Positions 21,466-28,609 of a stretch of DNA of 64,000 nucleotides are shown in pieces (position 1 is the stretch's first letter; each line of letters begins with the position of its first letter). Source of the stretch: JBGSTR01 sp963707135 (GTDB lineage: Bacteria; Pseudomonadota; Gammaproteobacteria; Chromatiales; Chromatiaceae); assembly GCA_963707135.1 (NCBI GenBank), contig CAVPOY010000047.1, positions 1 through 64,000 on the forward strand, read 5' to 3'. The position numbers were made by a program, and so were the translations under genes. Under the pieces are notes generated by a model, which did no database searches, had not been told where the DNA came from, and was given only the letters and a program-made list of their open reading frames with translations.

Positions 21466-22108
21466 TGGGTCTCATTCCGGGGGGCCGTGGCGGCTCTTGA
21501 GGTTCCTCGCCGTCCTGTGGTTCCTGCTCTTCGCCCTGAGGAGGCCTCGCGCGCTGCGTTACGGGCGGTCTGCGCTGTGCGACGGGCGTCGGTCGCACCG
21601 GGGCGGGCGGCATATTGGCGTAGTCGCGCAATATTAACGCATCCTCCTCACCCTGTCGTTCAAGCACGACGCGGTCGGCCAGTATCTCCTTGACCATCCA
21701 GCCATCGTAGTCGTCGCCGGTGCGGATGCGCCGAAGCTCCGGGTCCTTCGGTCCTTTCACCCAAGCCGAGGCGGCGCTCGGGGTGAGCATCACCGCGCTC
21801 AGGTCGATGCCGTCCAGTGCGGTAGCCTGCGTCGGCTCGGACTCAGGCTCTGGCTCATCCTCCTCCGGGTCCTCGGGCTTGCGGTCCGGGCGGAACAGTG
21901 GCCGCTCAGTGACGCTGGCGTAGTGCTCCTTCGGATCGGTGGGCTCGAGCTTCGCGAGGGGATCTGCCTCGGCACCAGGCGCCGCATCGGCCGCGGCCTG
22001 CGTCTCACCCCCAAGACCCGCCCGGGACGGCGGCGGAGGCCAATCGAACCACTGCAAAAACAGTAGACCGGTCAGCGCGACCGCGACTGCGCCGAGAATC
22101 CGCCTCAT
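21431..22108 (-). CDS. GspC/GspN-like type II secretion protein
   Basis: 225 residues. One N-terminal membrane helix (about residues 4-22, ILGAVAVALTGLLFLQWF), an acidic linker, and an HR-type domain recognised by YASVTERPLFRPDRKP and VMLTPSAASAWVKG..LRRIRTGDDYDGWMVKEIL, the region by which GspC contacts the secretin. There is no PDZ domain; the C-terminus is instead a proline/arginine-rich tail of about 55 residues. The start overlaps the true gspM stop (ATGA at 22105-22108). Assignment to GspC rather than GspN rests on position before gspD and the HR domain. Confidence 0.75.
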   Translation of the reverse strand: MRRILGAVAVALTGLLFLQWFDWPPPPSRAGLGGETQAAADAAPGAEADPLAKLEPTDPKEHYASVTERPLFRPDRKPEDPEEDEPEPESEPTQATALDGIDLSAVMLTPSAASAWVKGPKDPELRRIRTGDDYDGWMVKEILADRVVLERQGEEDALILRDYANMPPAPVRPTPVAQRRPPVTQRARPPQGEEQEPQDGEEPQEPPRPPGMRPNVRRPTPQRPR

Positions 22109-22723
22109 CCGGCGTCGCCCCCCAGCGCAAACCCGAAGATGTCGAGCCGCACCGTGAGCTCACCGGCCTGGTTGACGTTGGGCCGGCGAATCGCGCGGCC
22201 ACGTATACTGCCGTTCCGGTTGGGCGGGACGCGCCGAGGAGCGCACCGATACCTGATCGATGAACAGGAACGGCCGGGCGAGCTCGATCTGATAGAGCAC
22301 ATCCAGCAGGGTTTCGGTGGAACCCTGAATCTGGGTGCGCACCAGTACCCGCGTCGGGTGCTCGTCTTTCCTCTCGGGCAGCAACTGTGTGCTGATCAGA
22401 CGCCCCTTCGCCTCGGTGACTATATCCTGCACCTTGCGCTGGAGCTCGGCGCCGGCCAGGGCCGTCGTCGGCGCGTCGAAGTAGAAGGCCTTGAAGTCCT
22501 CGTTGCTGTTTACCTTCTCAAGCTCTTCGCGCAGTCGGGGTAGGGTCGCCACCAGGCGGCGAAGCCGGCCGAGCTGGTCCTCGTTTTCGGTGATCTGACT
22601 GTCGAGCTCCTGCATCCGTTGGAGCCAGGGAATCGCGATGCCGCCGAGGATCATCGTGGGCACCAGGATCAGCACGGCCCATCCGACCACGCACAGGGTC
22701 TTGGTGGATTGCGGCACCTTCAT
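22105..22723 (-). CDS. gspM: Type II secretion protein GspM, frameshifted near its end
   Basis: Inner-membrane GspM that pairs with GspL. One membrane helix (about residues 8-33), a coiled coil (about 35-75, MQELDSQITENEDQLGRLRRLV) and a ferredoxin-like periplasmic domain. In the starting frame the protein stops at 22160 after an unlikely tail (YTWPRDSPAQRQPGR). The expected C-terminus, NVNQAGELTVRLDIFGFAL, is encoded in another frame down to 22105 and ends in a four-base overlap with the next gene. A one-base indel between about 22195 and 22240 is therefore inferred. Starts at 22723, overlapping the gspL stop. Confidence 0.85.
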
Positions 22724-23820
22724 TCTGTCGTCGGCTGCGCGTAGGTGAACGCGACATTGAACCGCTCCTTACCCGTGCGGGCCACCTGAGTCACCGGCGA
22801 CCGAAAAGAGACACCGTCGATCCCGGGCGCCTGTTCCAGCAGCGCGATCAAGGCCGTCGCCTGACCCGACTCGCCACGCAGCTGCACCTCGCCGTCCTGG
22901 TACTCAAAGCTCTGCACCCAGGTGTCGTCCGGAATCCTCTCGCTCAGCTCCAGCAGCAGATCCATCATGCGCGGTTGCTCCCACTTCTGCCGCAGGACCA
23001 CGGTGCTGCCACTGCGTGCCCGCTCAAGCTCCTGACGCAGATCATCCACCTCGACGGCCTGAGCGCGGATCTTTGTCAGCTCCCTGTCGAGCGTTTCGAG
23101 CATCCTGGCCTTCTGCCAGAGCGGGGTCGCCAGCGCGGCGGCCGTCAGCAGCAGGGCGAGCAGCCATAGAAGCTTGTTGAAATCGAACCACGAGGTCCGG
23201 CGTCGGGGCCGATCCTCGGGCGCGAGCAGGTTGGCCTTAGGCCAGGCGCCCTCCCAGGTGATCTGATCGACCGGCGAACCGGCCTCGCGCAGCCGCTGGA
23301 TCCAGGCTTCGACCCCGTCGCGCCGGCACAGGGCCAAGTCCAGGTTGATGCGGCTGCCCCGGGCATGTCCGGCCGGGACCGTGAAATCGTAGATCACCTG
23401 ATCCGCCTGGAATGGCGAGAGCCGGTCCAGCTCATAGCGCATCACCTGGGGCAGGTTATCCCGAACCTGCGCCGGAAACGATACCGGCCGACGAAGGACA
23501 TCCGCCGCGGGCAACATCAGAACCGTGCGATGGGGCGGCTCATTCGCGGCACCGGCGACGCCGTCCGGCAGCGGGGCCTGATCATCGACATCGAGCGCAC
23601 CCAAGGCCTCGCGGACACCGCCTACCGACAGAAAAAGGTTGGCGACGTGTCCGTCGGGCTCGACGATCAGGCGGCGGTCACGCCGGGCTAGAAACCCGCG
23701 AACGGCAGCCGGTAGGCATACGACAAACCGTTCGGCAATCTCGATCGGTCGTTCAAGGGCGTGTTCCGCGGCCGCGGAGAAGCCGGTGCGGAACGAGGTC
23801 AAACTGTCGGTCAGGGCCAT
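22720..23820 (-). CDS. gspL: Type II secretion protein GspL
   Basis: Inner-membrane scaffold that connects the GspE ATPase to GspM. 366 residues from ATG 23820 (MALTDSLTSFRTGF). An upstream in-frame start at 23931 is rejected because that stretch runs through the hairpin repeat. The cytoplasmic actin-like domain spans about residues 1-225 (RTVLMLPAADVLRRPVSFPAQVRDNL, MRYELDRLSPFQADQVIYDF), followed by a membrane helix near 240-260 (LLWLLALLLTAAALATPLW), a coiled coil and a PilN-like periplasmic domain. First gene of the gspLMCD group. Confidence 0.92.
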   Translation of the reverse strand: MALTDSLTSFRTGFSAAAEHALERPIEIAERFVVCLPAAVRGFLARRDRRLIVEPDGHVANLFLSVGGVREALGALDVDDQAPLPDGVAGAANEPPHRTVLMLPAADVLRRPVSFPAQVRDNLPQVMRYELDRLSPFQADQVIYDFTVPAGHARGSRINLDLALCRRDGVEAWIQRLREAGSPVDQITWEGAWPKANLLAPEDRPRRRTSWFDFNKLLWLLALLLTAAALATPLWQKARMLETLDRELTKIRAQAVEVDDLRQELERARSGSTVVLRQKWEQPRMMDLLLELSERIPDDTWVQSFEYQDGEVQLRGESGQATALIALLEQAPGIDGVSFRSPVTQVARTGKERFNVAFTYAQPTTE

Positions 23821-23868
23821 AGGCTTATATTTCGGGCGTAAACGCTCGCCGCGGCCTGTGAGCGGCAA

Positions 23869-24020
23869 GGGAAACGCTTCGTAATTCAGCGTTTCCCCGG
23901 GGCACAGGGACGTGCCGCCATTTTCGGTCACCTAATTGGCTGAAAATGGAGCGACTCGGAAACCGCGTTTTCGAGTCACGAGCTGATCGAATGCCCGCAC
24001 GGCATTTGATCGGCGTCTCC
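23869..24020 (-). repeat. Five-hairpin intergenic element, copy C (inverted)
   Basis: Third copy, on the minus strand, of the element at 1951 and 34031. Stems given as plus coordinates: 24020 to about 23987 (ATCAAATGCC with GGCATTcGAT), 23953-23977 (GACTCGGAAA with TTTTCGAGTC, loop ccgcg), about 23922-23948 (CCATTTTC with GAAAATGG), about 23901-23917 (GGCAC with GTGCC) and 23869-23897 (GGGAAACGC with GCGTTTCCC, perfect 9 bp). It lies between gspK and gspL, within the probable leader of gspLMCD, and ends 48 bp before the gspL start. Confidence 0.8.
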
Positions 24021-24031
24021 CAAGATGCCTA

Positions 24032-24061
24032 TTTGTAGCCTCTTGCGCGCGGTATTACCAA
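24032..24061 (-). promoter_or_regulatory. Candidate promoter for gspLMCD
   Basis: On the minus strand, TTGGTA (24056-24061), an 18-base spacer, then TACAAA (24032-24037). It points through the hairpin element into gspL. The rest of the 385-bp gspK-gspL gap (24062-24205) shows no gene. Confidence 0.3.
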
Positions 24062-24205
24062 TAGAATTTCAATCCAATAGGGTATCTTTGTGATCCCCTT
24101 CACCAGCTTGGCCAAGCTCGAGCCACGCACCGAATCAAAGCGAAGAGAAGCGAAAGCGCTCGCCGGTCGCGCCCAGTGTAAATCGCGGCTCGGAGCCGGC
24201 GCCAG

Positions 24206-25135
24206 TCATCTGGCGGGAACCGAATCCGGCTCGACCAGGGGAAGCCGGCGGGACAGCAGCCCGTAACGCCGCCAGCGGACCTGATATGGCGGCTGCTGGC
24301 CTGAGAGGATCTCCACCAGCGCTTCCATGCTCCGGGAGTGGCGACTTCCGCCGGCCTCGCTGACCTGAATGCGATATAGGGGCCCGCCGCGGTCGACCGA
24401 TCGCGGACCCTCGCTACCCGGCAGCACCGGGCTATCCCGCTCCTCAACCCGCAGTTCGGCCTCCTCCAGCGGGATCCCTTGAAGCGCGGCCAGCACCGCC
24501 GGCGACGCGAACTGCTCGTCGAGATTCGCGCCGCCCGAGTCTACCGTGAGCTCGGGCGCCAGCCGCAAATACAGCTCCCGGTCCACACCAAGAACCTGCT
24601 GCAGCTCCTCGATCGCCGAGAAAGGCTCGTCCTTGGCGCCCACGACTCGGTTCTCGTCCTCGTAATCCCCGTCCTCCGCCCCGTTCAGCTGCGCCAGGTC
24701 GTCCTCGTCCCGCCAGTCGACGATGGCGTCGGCAATGGCCGCGGCCTCGTCCTCGGGCACCTCCAGGGCCACCAGTAGGGCGGCAAGCAGCTCGGGGGGC
24801 GCCTCGTTCAGGTCGATCCGGGAGGTCTCGTTCGAGACCGCGATCGTGAGATCCTGGCCGTCGAAGCGCCACCGCCGCGGCACGCCGTTGGGTATCCAGG
24901 GAAGCTCGTCCTCGTTTTCGAGCTCGGGAGGCGGCATCAGGTACATCAGGATCGTGTAGGCGATGGCCGCATCGGCGAGGGCTCGAAACCGGGCCGCGGA
25001 GATCTGATTGTCGGCCAGCGCCGTCTCCGTTCGCTGGGTCGCGGTCAGCCCGATCGCGATGACCGTCAGCAGCGTCAGGACCCACAGCACCAGCATCAGG
25101 GCTATGCCGCGGCTCTTTGCCGGAGACCCGCTCAA
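24206..25135 (-). CDS. gspK: Type II secretion minor pseudopilin GspK
   Basis: Tip pseudopilin of the type II secretion piston. The start is TTG 25135, overlapping the gspJ stop (TTGA); upstream in-frame codons lie inside gspJ and encode arginine-rich nonsense. The prepilin cleavage site is SRG/IALMLVLWVLTLLTVIAIGL; the usual Glu5 is absent, as is typical of GspK. The large globular domain includes SRIDLNEAPPELLAALL and acidic, calcium-binding-like stretches (DWRDEDDLAQLNGAEDGDYEDE). 309 residues. Pairs with GspI and GspJ at the tip. Confidence 0.9.
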   Translation of the reverse strand: MSGSPAKSRGIALMLVLWVLTLLTVIAIGLTATQRTETALADNQISAARFRALADAAIAYTILMYLMPPPELENEDELPWIPNGVPRRWRFDGQDLTIAVSNETSRIDLNEAPPELLAALLVALEVPEDEAAAIADAIVDWRDEDDLAQLNGAEDGDYEDENRVVGAKDEPFSAIEELQQVLGVDRELYLRLAPELTVDSGGANLDEQFASPAVLAALQGIPLEEAELRVEERDSPVLPGSEGPRSVDRGGPLYRIQVSEAGGSRHSRSMEALVEILSGQQPPYQVRWRRYGLLSRRLPLVEPDSVPAR

Positions 25136-25956
25136 CCTGAGACCACGGGCAGCGCCACGATCAGGTCTGGCCAGGTTTGCCGGACCGAGGTCAAACGGAT
25201 GCGAAGCAGCCGCGGCAGCGCCGGCTGTCCGACCCACTCGTCGTACCAGTCCAGGGCGTCCTCGCCTTCGACGGCCCCGTAGTAGGCGATCTGAAACAAG
25301 TCGACGTCCTCGAGCAGCAGGTTGCGCCCGAACGCCCCCGCCGCCGAGTCCTTGTCCAACTCCGCCGATCCGAGCAGTATGCCGCTGTCTTTGTCCAGGG
25401 GCTCCCACGGGGGAATGTCGTCGCGACCCTCGAGCACCTCCGGGTGCAGCAGCCAGCGGGTCAGGACCAGATCGCGGCGGCCGCGGGACTCCTCGATCGT
25501 CAGCCGAAGAATATAGAGCCCGGGCACGCCCACGTGCTCGGACAGCGGCGCAACGAACTCCAAGCGCTCGGCGTCGCCGGCGAAGACCGGAACCGACTCA
25601 CCGTCGATGGTCACGCTCGCGGCGCGGATCTGGGTCAGGGCGCGTTCGATCAGATTGCGCGCTAGCCGGATCTCCGCCGTCCGGTCCGACGCCGCCTCGA
25701 CCCCCTCCCAGGCCCGCGACCCCAGCCGCAACCCAGAGAACAGCAGCAGGGTGATCAGGCCGACGATCGCCAGTGCGATCAGCAGCTCGATCAGGGTAAA
25801 GCCGGGATCTCCGGATATTCGGCTTCGGGGTGGTCCGTGCACGGGCCGGGGCGCCCCGCCGTTTCCCGTTACGTCCGTTACTGACAACGGAGCGATTCGT
25901 TGGCCCTGTGCTCGAATCGGGATCCAGTTGGTCCCGGGGTTGGAAAAGATCCGCAT
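25132..25956 (-). CDS. gspJ: Type II secretion minor pseudopilin GspJ
   Basis: Minor pseudopilin of the GspI-J-K tip complex. The prepilin motif GDPG/FTLIELLIALAIVGLITLLLFSGLRLG has the conserved Glu5. The C-terminal domain is beta-rich with WEGVEAASDRTAEIRLARNLIERAL. The annotated ATG at 25956, 4 bp after gspI, gives an unusually long leader of about 52 residues; a GTG near residue 39 would give a normal short leader, so the start is uncertain. 274 residues as drawn. Confidence 0.9.
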   Translation of the reverse strand: MRIFSNPGTNWIPIRAQGQRIAPLSVTDVTGNGGAPRPVHGPPRSRISGDPGFTLIELLIALAIVGLITLLLFSGLRLGSRAWEGVEAASDRTAEIRLARNLIERALTQIRAASVTIDGESVPVFAGDAERLEFVAPLSEHVGVPGLYILRLTIEESRGRRDLVLTRWLLHPEVLEGRDDIPPWEPLDKDSGILLGSAELDKDSAAGAFGRNLLLEDVDLFQIAYYGAVEGEDALDWYDEWVGQPALPRLLRIRLTSVRQTWPDLIVALPVVSG

Positions 25957-25960
25957 CGCC

Positions 25961-26356
25961 CTAGAGCTTGGCCTCGCCCAGGCGCAGCGTCGTGAGCGTC
26001 AACCGGCGGACCTGGCCGGCATCTTGCCAGAGGGCGGTCGCTATGACGCGGTAGGGGGTCACCGGCGGATCCTCGGAAAAGGCGTCGCCGAGCTCGATCG
26101 GAACGATGTTGATCTGCCACGCAAACCCGTCCTCGGGCTCTCCGGATACGGAGCCCTCGACGAGCTCGATGGCCGACCCGACGGCATCGAGTCGCGAGGA
26201 CAGGAGCGTCGCGGCCCGGCTGTACTGGGACGAAAGCAGGGTCGTCACCGATGCGCGCGAAAAGATCTGTATCAATACGCCGAGCGAGACGGCAAGGATC
26301 GCGAACGCGACCAGAACCTCGAGCAACGAGAAGCCCCGCTGGCGGCGAGCCCTCAT
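25961..26356 (-). CDS. gspI: Type II secretion minor pseudopilin GspI
   Basis: 131 residues. Short basic leader MRARRQRG followed by the cleavage site and hydrophobic helix FSLLEVLVAFAILAVSLGVLI with Glu5, typical of GspI. The C-terminal domain has the signature ALWQDAGQVRRLTLTTLRL. The start overlaps the gspH stop by four bases (ATGA at 26353-26356). GspI initiates the tip complex with J and K. Confidence 0.93.
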   Translation of the reverse strand: MRARRQRGFSLLEVLVAFAILAVSLGVLIQIFSRASVTTLLSSQYSRAATLLSSRLDAVGSAIELVEGSVSGEPEDGFAWQINIVPIELGDAFSEDPPVTPYRVIATALWQDAGQVRRLTLTTLRLGEAKL

Positions 26357-26808
26357 CGGGCCTCCCAGGGGGCCATTTGGATGCGTCCGGTGAGCCAGGT
26401 CACCCCAACTTGGTAGCCGGCGTCGCCACGGGCCAGTACGACACGCCCGCCGGTAGAGCTGCCGTCGGGGAAAAAGCGGATCATGCCCCGATCCTCGTCG
26501 ATCATCTCGCGACTGGCCGCGTCCAGCTTGATCTCCAGGCGTCTGGGCAGATTCACCGGCTTGAACCCGCGCAGCTGAAGGCGGCGCCGCTCAACATCGA
26601 CGACCAGGGCCGTGTCCGACCCGGTTCGAATGGCGGTCTCCCTGGCGAGACGCAGGCTCGCCATCGTCCGCCTCGCCGCGGCCTTCAGCTCGACGCCCGG
26701 TAGCGCAGCCGAGAACAGGCTGGGCACCGCCGCCATCATCAGAGCCGCCACGGCCATGACGACCAGGAGCTCGACCAGCGTGAAGCCACGGCGCCGGTAC
26801 GCGCCCAT
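26353..26808 (-). CDS. gspH: Type II secretion minor pseudopilin GspH
   Basis: 151 residues from ATG 26808 (MGAYRRRG/FTLVELLVVMAVAALM), giving a normal short leader; an in-frame start further upstream would overlap gspG and is rejected. Glu5 is present. The GspH/FimT beta domain follows with LARETAIRTGSDTALVVDVERRRL and IRFFPDGSSTGGRVVL, the latter the FFPDGSSTGG family motif. It links the tip complex to the GspG filament. Confidence 0.93.
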   Translation of the reverse strand: MGAYRRRGFTLVELLVVMAVAALMMAAVPSLFSAALPGVELKAAARRTMASLRLARETAIRTGSDTALVVDVERRRLQLRGFKPVNLPRRLEIKLDAASREMIDEDRGMIRFFPDGSSTGGRVVLARGDAGYQVGVTWLTGRIQMAPWEAR

Positions 26809-26836
26809 CAGCCGCCGGCCGGACACTGAGACGCCC

Positions 26837-27265
26837 TTACTCCCAGCTGTGAACGTCGGCGTTCTCGCCCTCGCCGCCCTCGCGGTTATCGGCACCGAGC
26901 GACCAGATGTCGAAGCTGCCGTGCTCGCCCGGGAAGCGATACTGATACTCGAACCCCCAGGGGTCGTTGGGCACCTGATCCTTCTTCAGGTAAGGCCCGT
27001 TCCAGTTGGACACATCACCCGGGTTTTCCACCAGGGCCTGCAGCCCCTGCTCGTTGGTGGGATAGCGGCCCGTCTCGAGCCGGTACATGTCGAGCGTGCC
27101 GGACAGGCTGTCGACCTGGAGCTTCGCCGTCTTGGTCTTCGAACTCCCGAGAAATTTCATGACCTGCGGGCCAACCAGGCCGGCGAGCAATCCGAGGATC
27201 GCGAGCACGACCAGCAGCTCGACGAGAGTGAAACCGGCAGTGCGGTTGCGCCGGGACTTAGCCAA
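26837..27265 (-). CDS. gspG: Type II secretion major pseudopilin GspG
   Basis: Main subunit of the secretion pseudopilus, 142 residues. The TTG start at 27265 is set by AAGGAG eight bases upstream. Leader MAKSRRNRTAG/FTLVELLVVLAILGLLAGLVGPQVM has Glu5. The globular part has the GspG signature YRLETGRYPTNEQGLQALV, and the C-terminal calcium site region PNDPWGFEYQYRFPGEHGSFDIWSLGADN. The 134 bp before it (27266-27399) carry a possible weak promoter (TTGGCG..TCAGAT), which would allow extra GspG expression. Confidence 0.95.
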   Translation of the reverse strand: MAKSRRNRTAGFTLVELLVVLAILGLLAGLVGPQVMKFLGSSKTKTAKLQVDSLSGTLDMYRLETGRYPTNEQGLQALVENPGDVSNWNGPYLKKDQVPNDPWGFEYQYRFPGEHGSFDIWSLGADNREGGEGENADVHSWE

Positions 27266-27399
27266 TGGGACAACTCCTTGCTTGAAATCTGACGTTCACC
27301 AAGTGTAACGCCAATAGGCGTCGGGCTCACGCAGGCGGCGAGTACCCTGTTCGCGTCGCGAGCCGGACGGTTCCGGAGGCGGAACGGATCGGCGTCGTG

Positions 27400-28608
27400 C
27401 TAGAACACCAGCTCGTTTGCCCCGAGGATCGCCATCAGGATCGACACGATGATTCCGGCGACGATCACGCCGAGCCCGATGATCAGGATCGGCTCCAGCA
27501 GCGTCAGCATGCCCTGGACGCTGGAACGGGTCTCGCGGTCGTAGACACTCGCCACCTTCGCGAGCATCGCATCGAGGCTCCCGGACTCCTCGCCGACCCG
27601 GATCATCTGCAGGGCGAGATCCGGCAGCGCCTCGAGCCGAGCCAGGGGGCCCGCGAGCCCGCGCCCGTGCTTGAGGTCTTCCCCGGCCTCGTCGAGCAGG
27701 CCCGAGATTTTCCGGTTCGAGACCACCTCCTTCGCCAGAGTCAAAGCGCTGAGCAGCGGAAGCCCGTTCTTCAGCAGCGTCGCCAGGGTATGACAGAGGC
27801 GGGCGGTCTCCATCTTCCAGATCAGGTCGCCGAACAGGGGCAGGTCGAGCAGCTTGCGGTCGACCCGGTCGCGCACCTGCTCGTTCTGCAGCCAGCGTTC
27901 CAACGCCAGCGCCACCAGGGCAATGACAACGAGCATTGCCCACCAGTAGTTGCGGAACAGGTCCCCGGCCGCGACCACGATCTGGGTCGGCAGCGGCAGT
28001 GCCGCGCCCATGTCCTCGAACAGAACCGTGAACTGGGGCACCACGAAGACCAGCAGCAGGATCACCGAGAGCCCGGCCACGAACAGCAGGATGGACGGAT
28101 AGACCAGCGCCGAGGTGACGGTCTGGCGGAGCTCGGCGACGCGCTCCAGGTAATCGGCGAGCCGGTCCAGCACCTGATCGAGCGCCCCGCTCGCCTCACC
28201 GGCACGGACCATGTTGACGTAGAGCCTTGGAAACTGGCCTTCCTGGGCCTCCAGCGCGCTCGAGAAGGTACCGCCGCCTCGCACCCGGTCCTGCAGGTCG
28301 GACAGGACCCGCACCAGGTGCTCTTCCGCGGTAAGGTCGATCAGTATCTGCAGCGAGCGATCCAGGGTCATGCCGGCCTCGACCAGCGTGGCCAGCTCGC
28401 GCGTCAGGATGCCGATCTCCTTGTGGCTCAAGCGGCGACGGCGGGTGCGGCCCAGCCTGGCGCGAATTCCCGCCGCGGACCGCGTCTCGAGCGGAATCAG
28501 ACCATCGGCCTGCAGACGGCGAACGACGGCGGCCTCGTCAGGGGCCTCGATCTCGCCCTCGACCGGCTCGCCGTCGAGCTTGACGGCCTTGTAGAGAAAC
28601 TTGGCCAC
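27400..28608 (-). CDS. gspF: Type II secretion inner-membrane platform protein GspF
   Basis: 402 residues, GTG start (28608), one base after the gspE stop. Two copies of the T2SSF domain are visible, at about residues 65-190 (LTRELATLVEAGMTLDRSLQIL) and 270-395 (RLCHTLATLLKNGLPLLSALTLAKEV), each followed by membrane helices (about 165-190, 220-240 and 375-398). GspF is the platform on which GspE rotates pseudopilin assembly. It ends ILGANELVF, as usual for the family. Confidence 0.95.
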   Translation of the reverse strand: MAKFLYKAVKLDGEPVEGEIEAPDEAAVVRRLQADGLIPLETRSAAGIRARLGRTRRRRLSHKEIGILTRELATLVEAGMTLDRSLQILIDLTAEEHLVRVLSDLQDRVRGGGTFSSALEAQEGQFPRLYVNMVRAGEASGALDQVLDRLADYLERVAELRQTVTSALVYPSILLFVAGLSVILLLVFVVPQFTVLFEDMGAALPLPTQIVVAAGDLFRNYWWAMLVVIALVALALERWLQNEQVRDRVDRKLLDLPLFGDLIWKMETARLCHTLATLLKNGLPLLSALTLAKEVVSNRKISGLLDEAGEDLKHGRGLAGPLARLEALPDLALQMIRVGEESGSLDAMLAKVASVYDRETRSSVQGMLTLLEPILIIGLGVIVAGIIVSILMAILGANELVF

Positions 28609-28609
28609 G

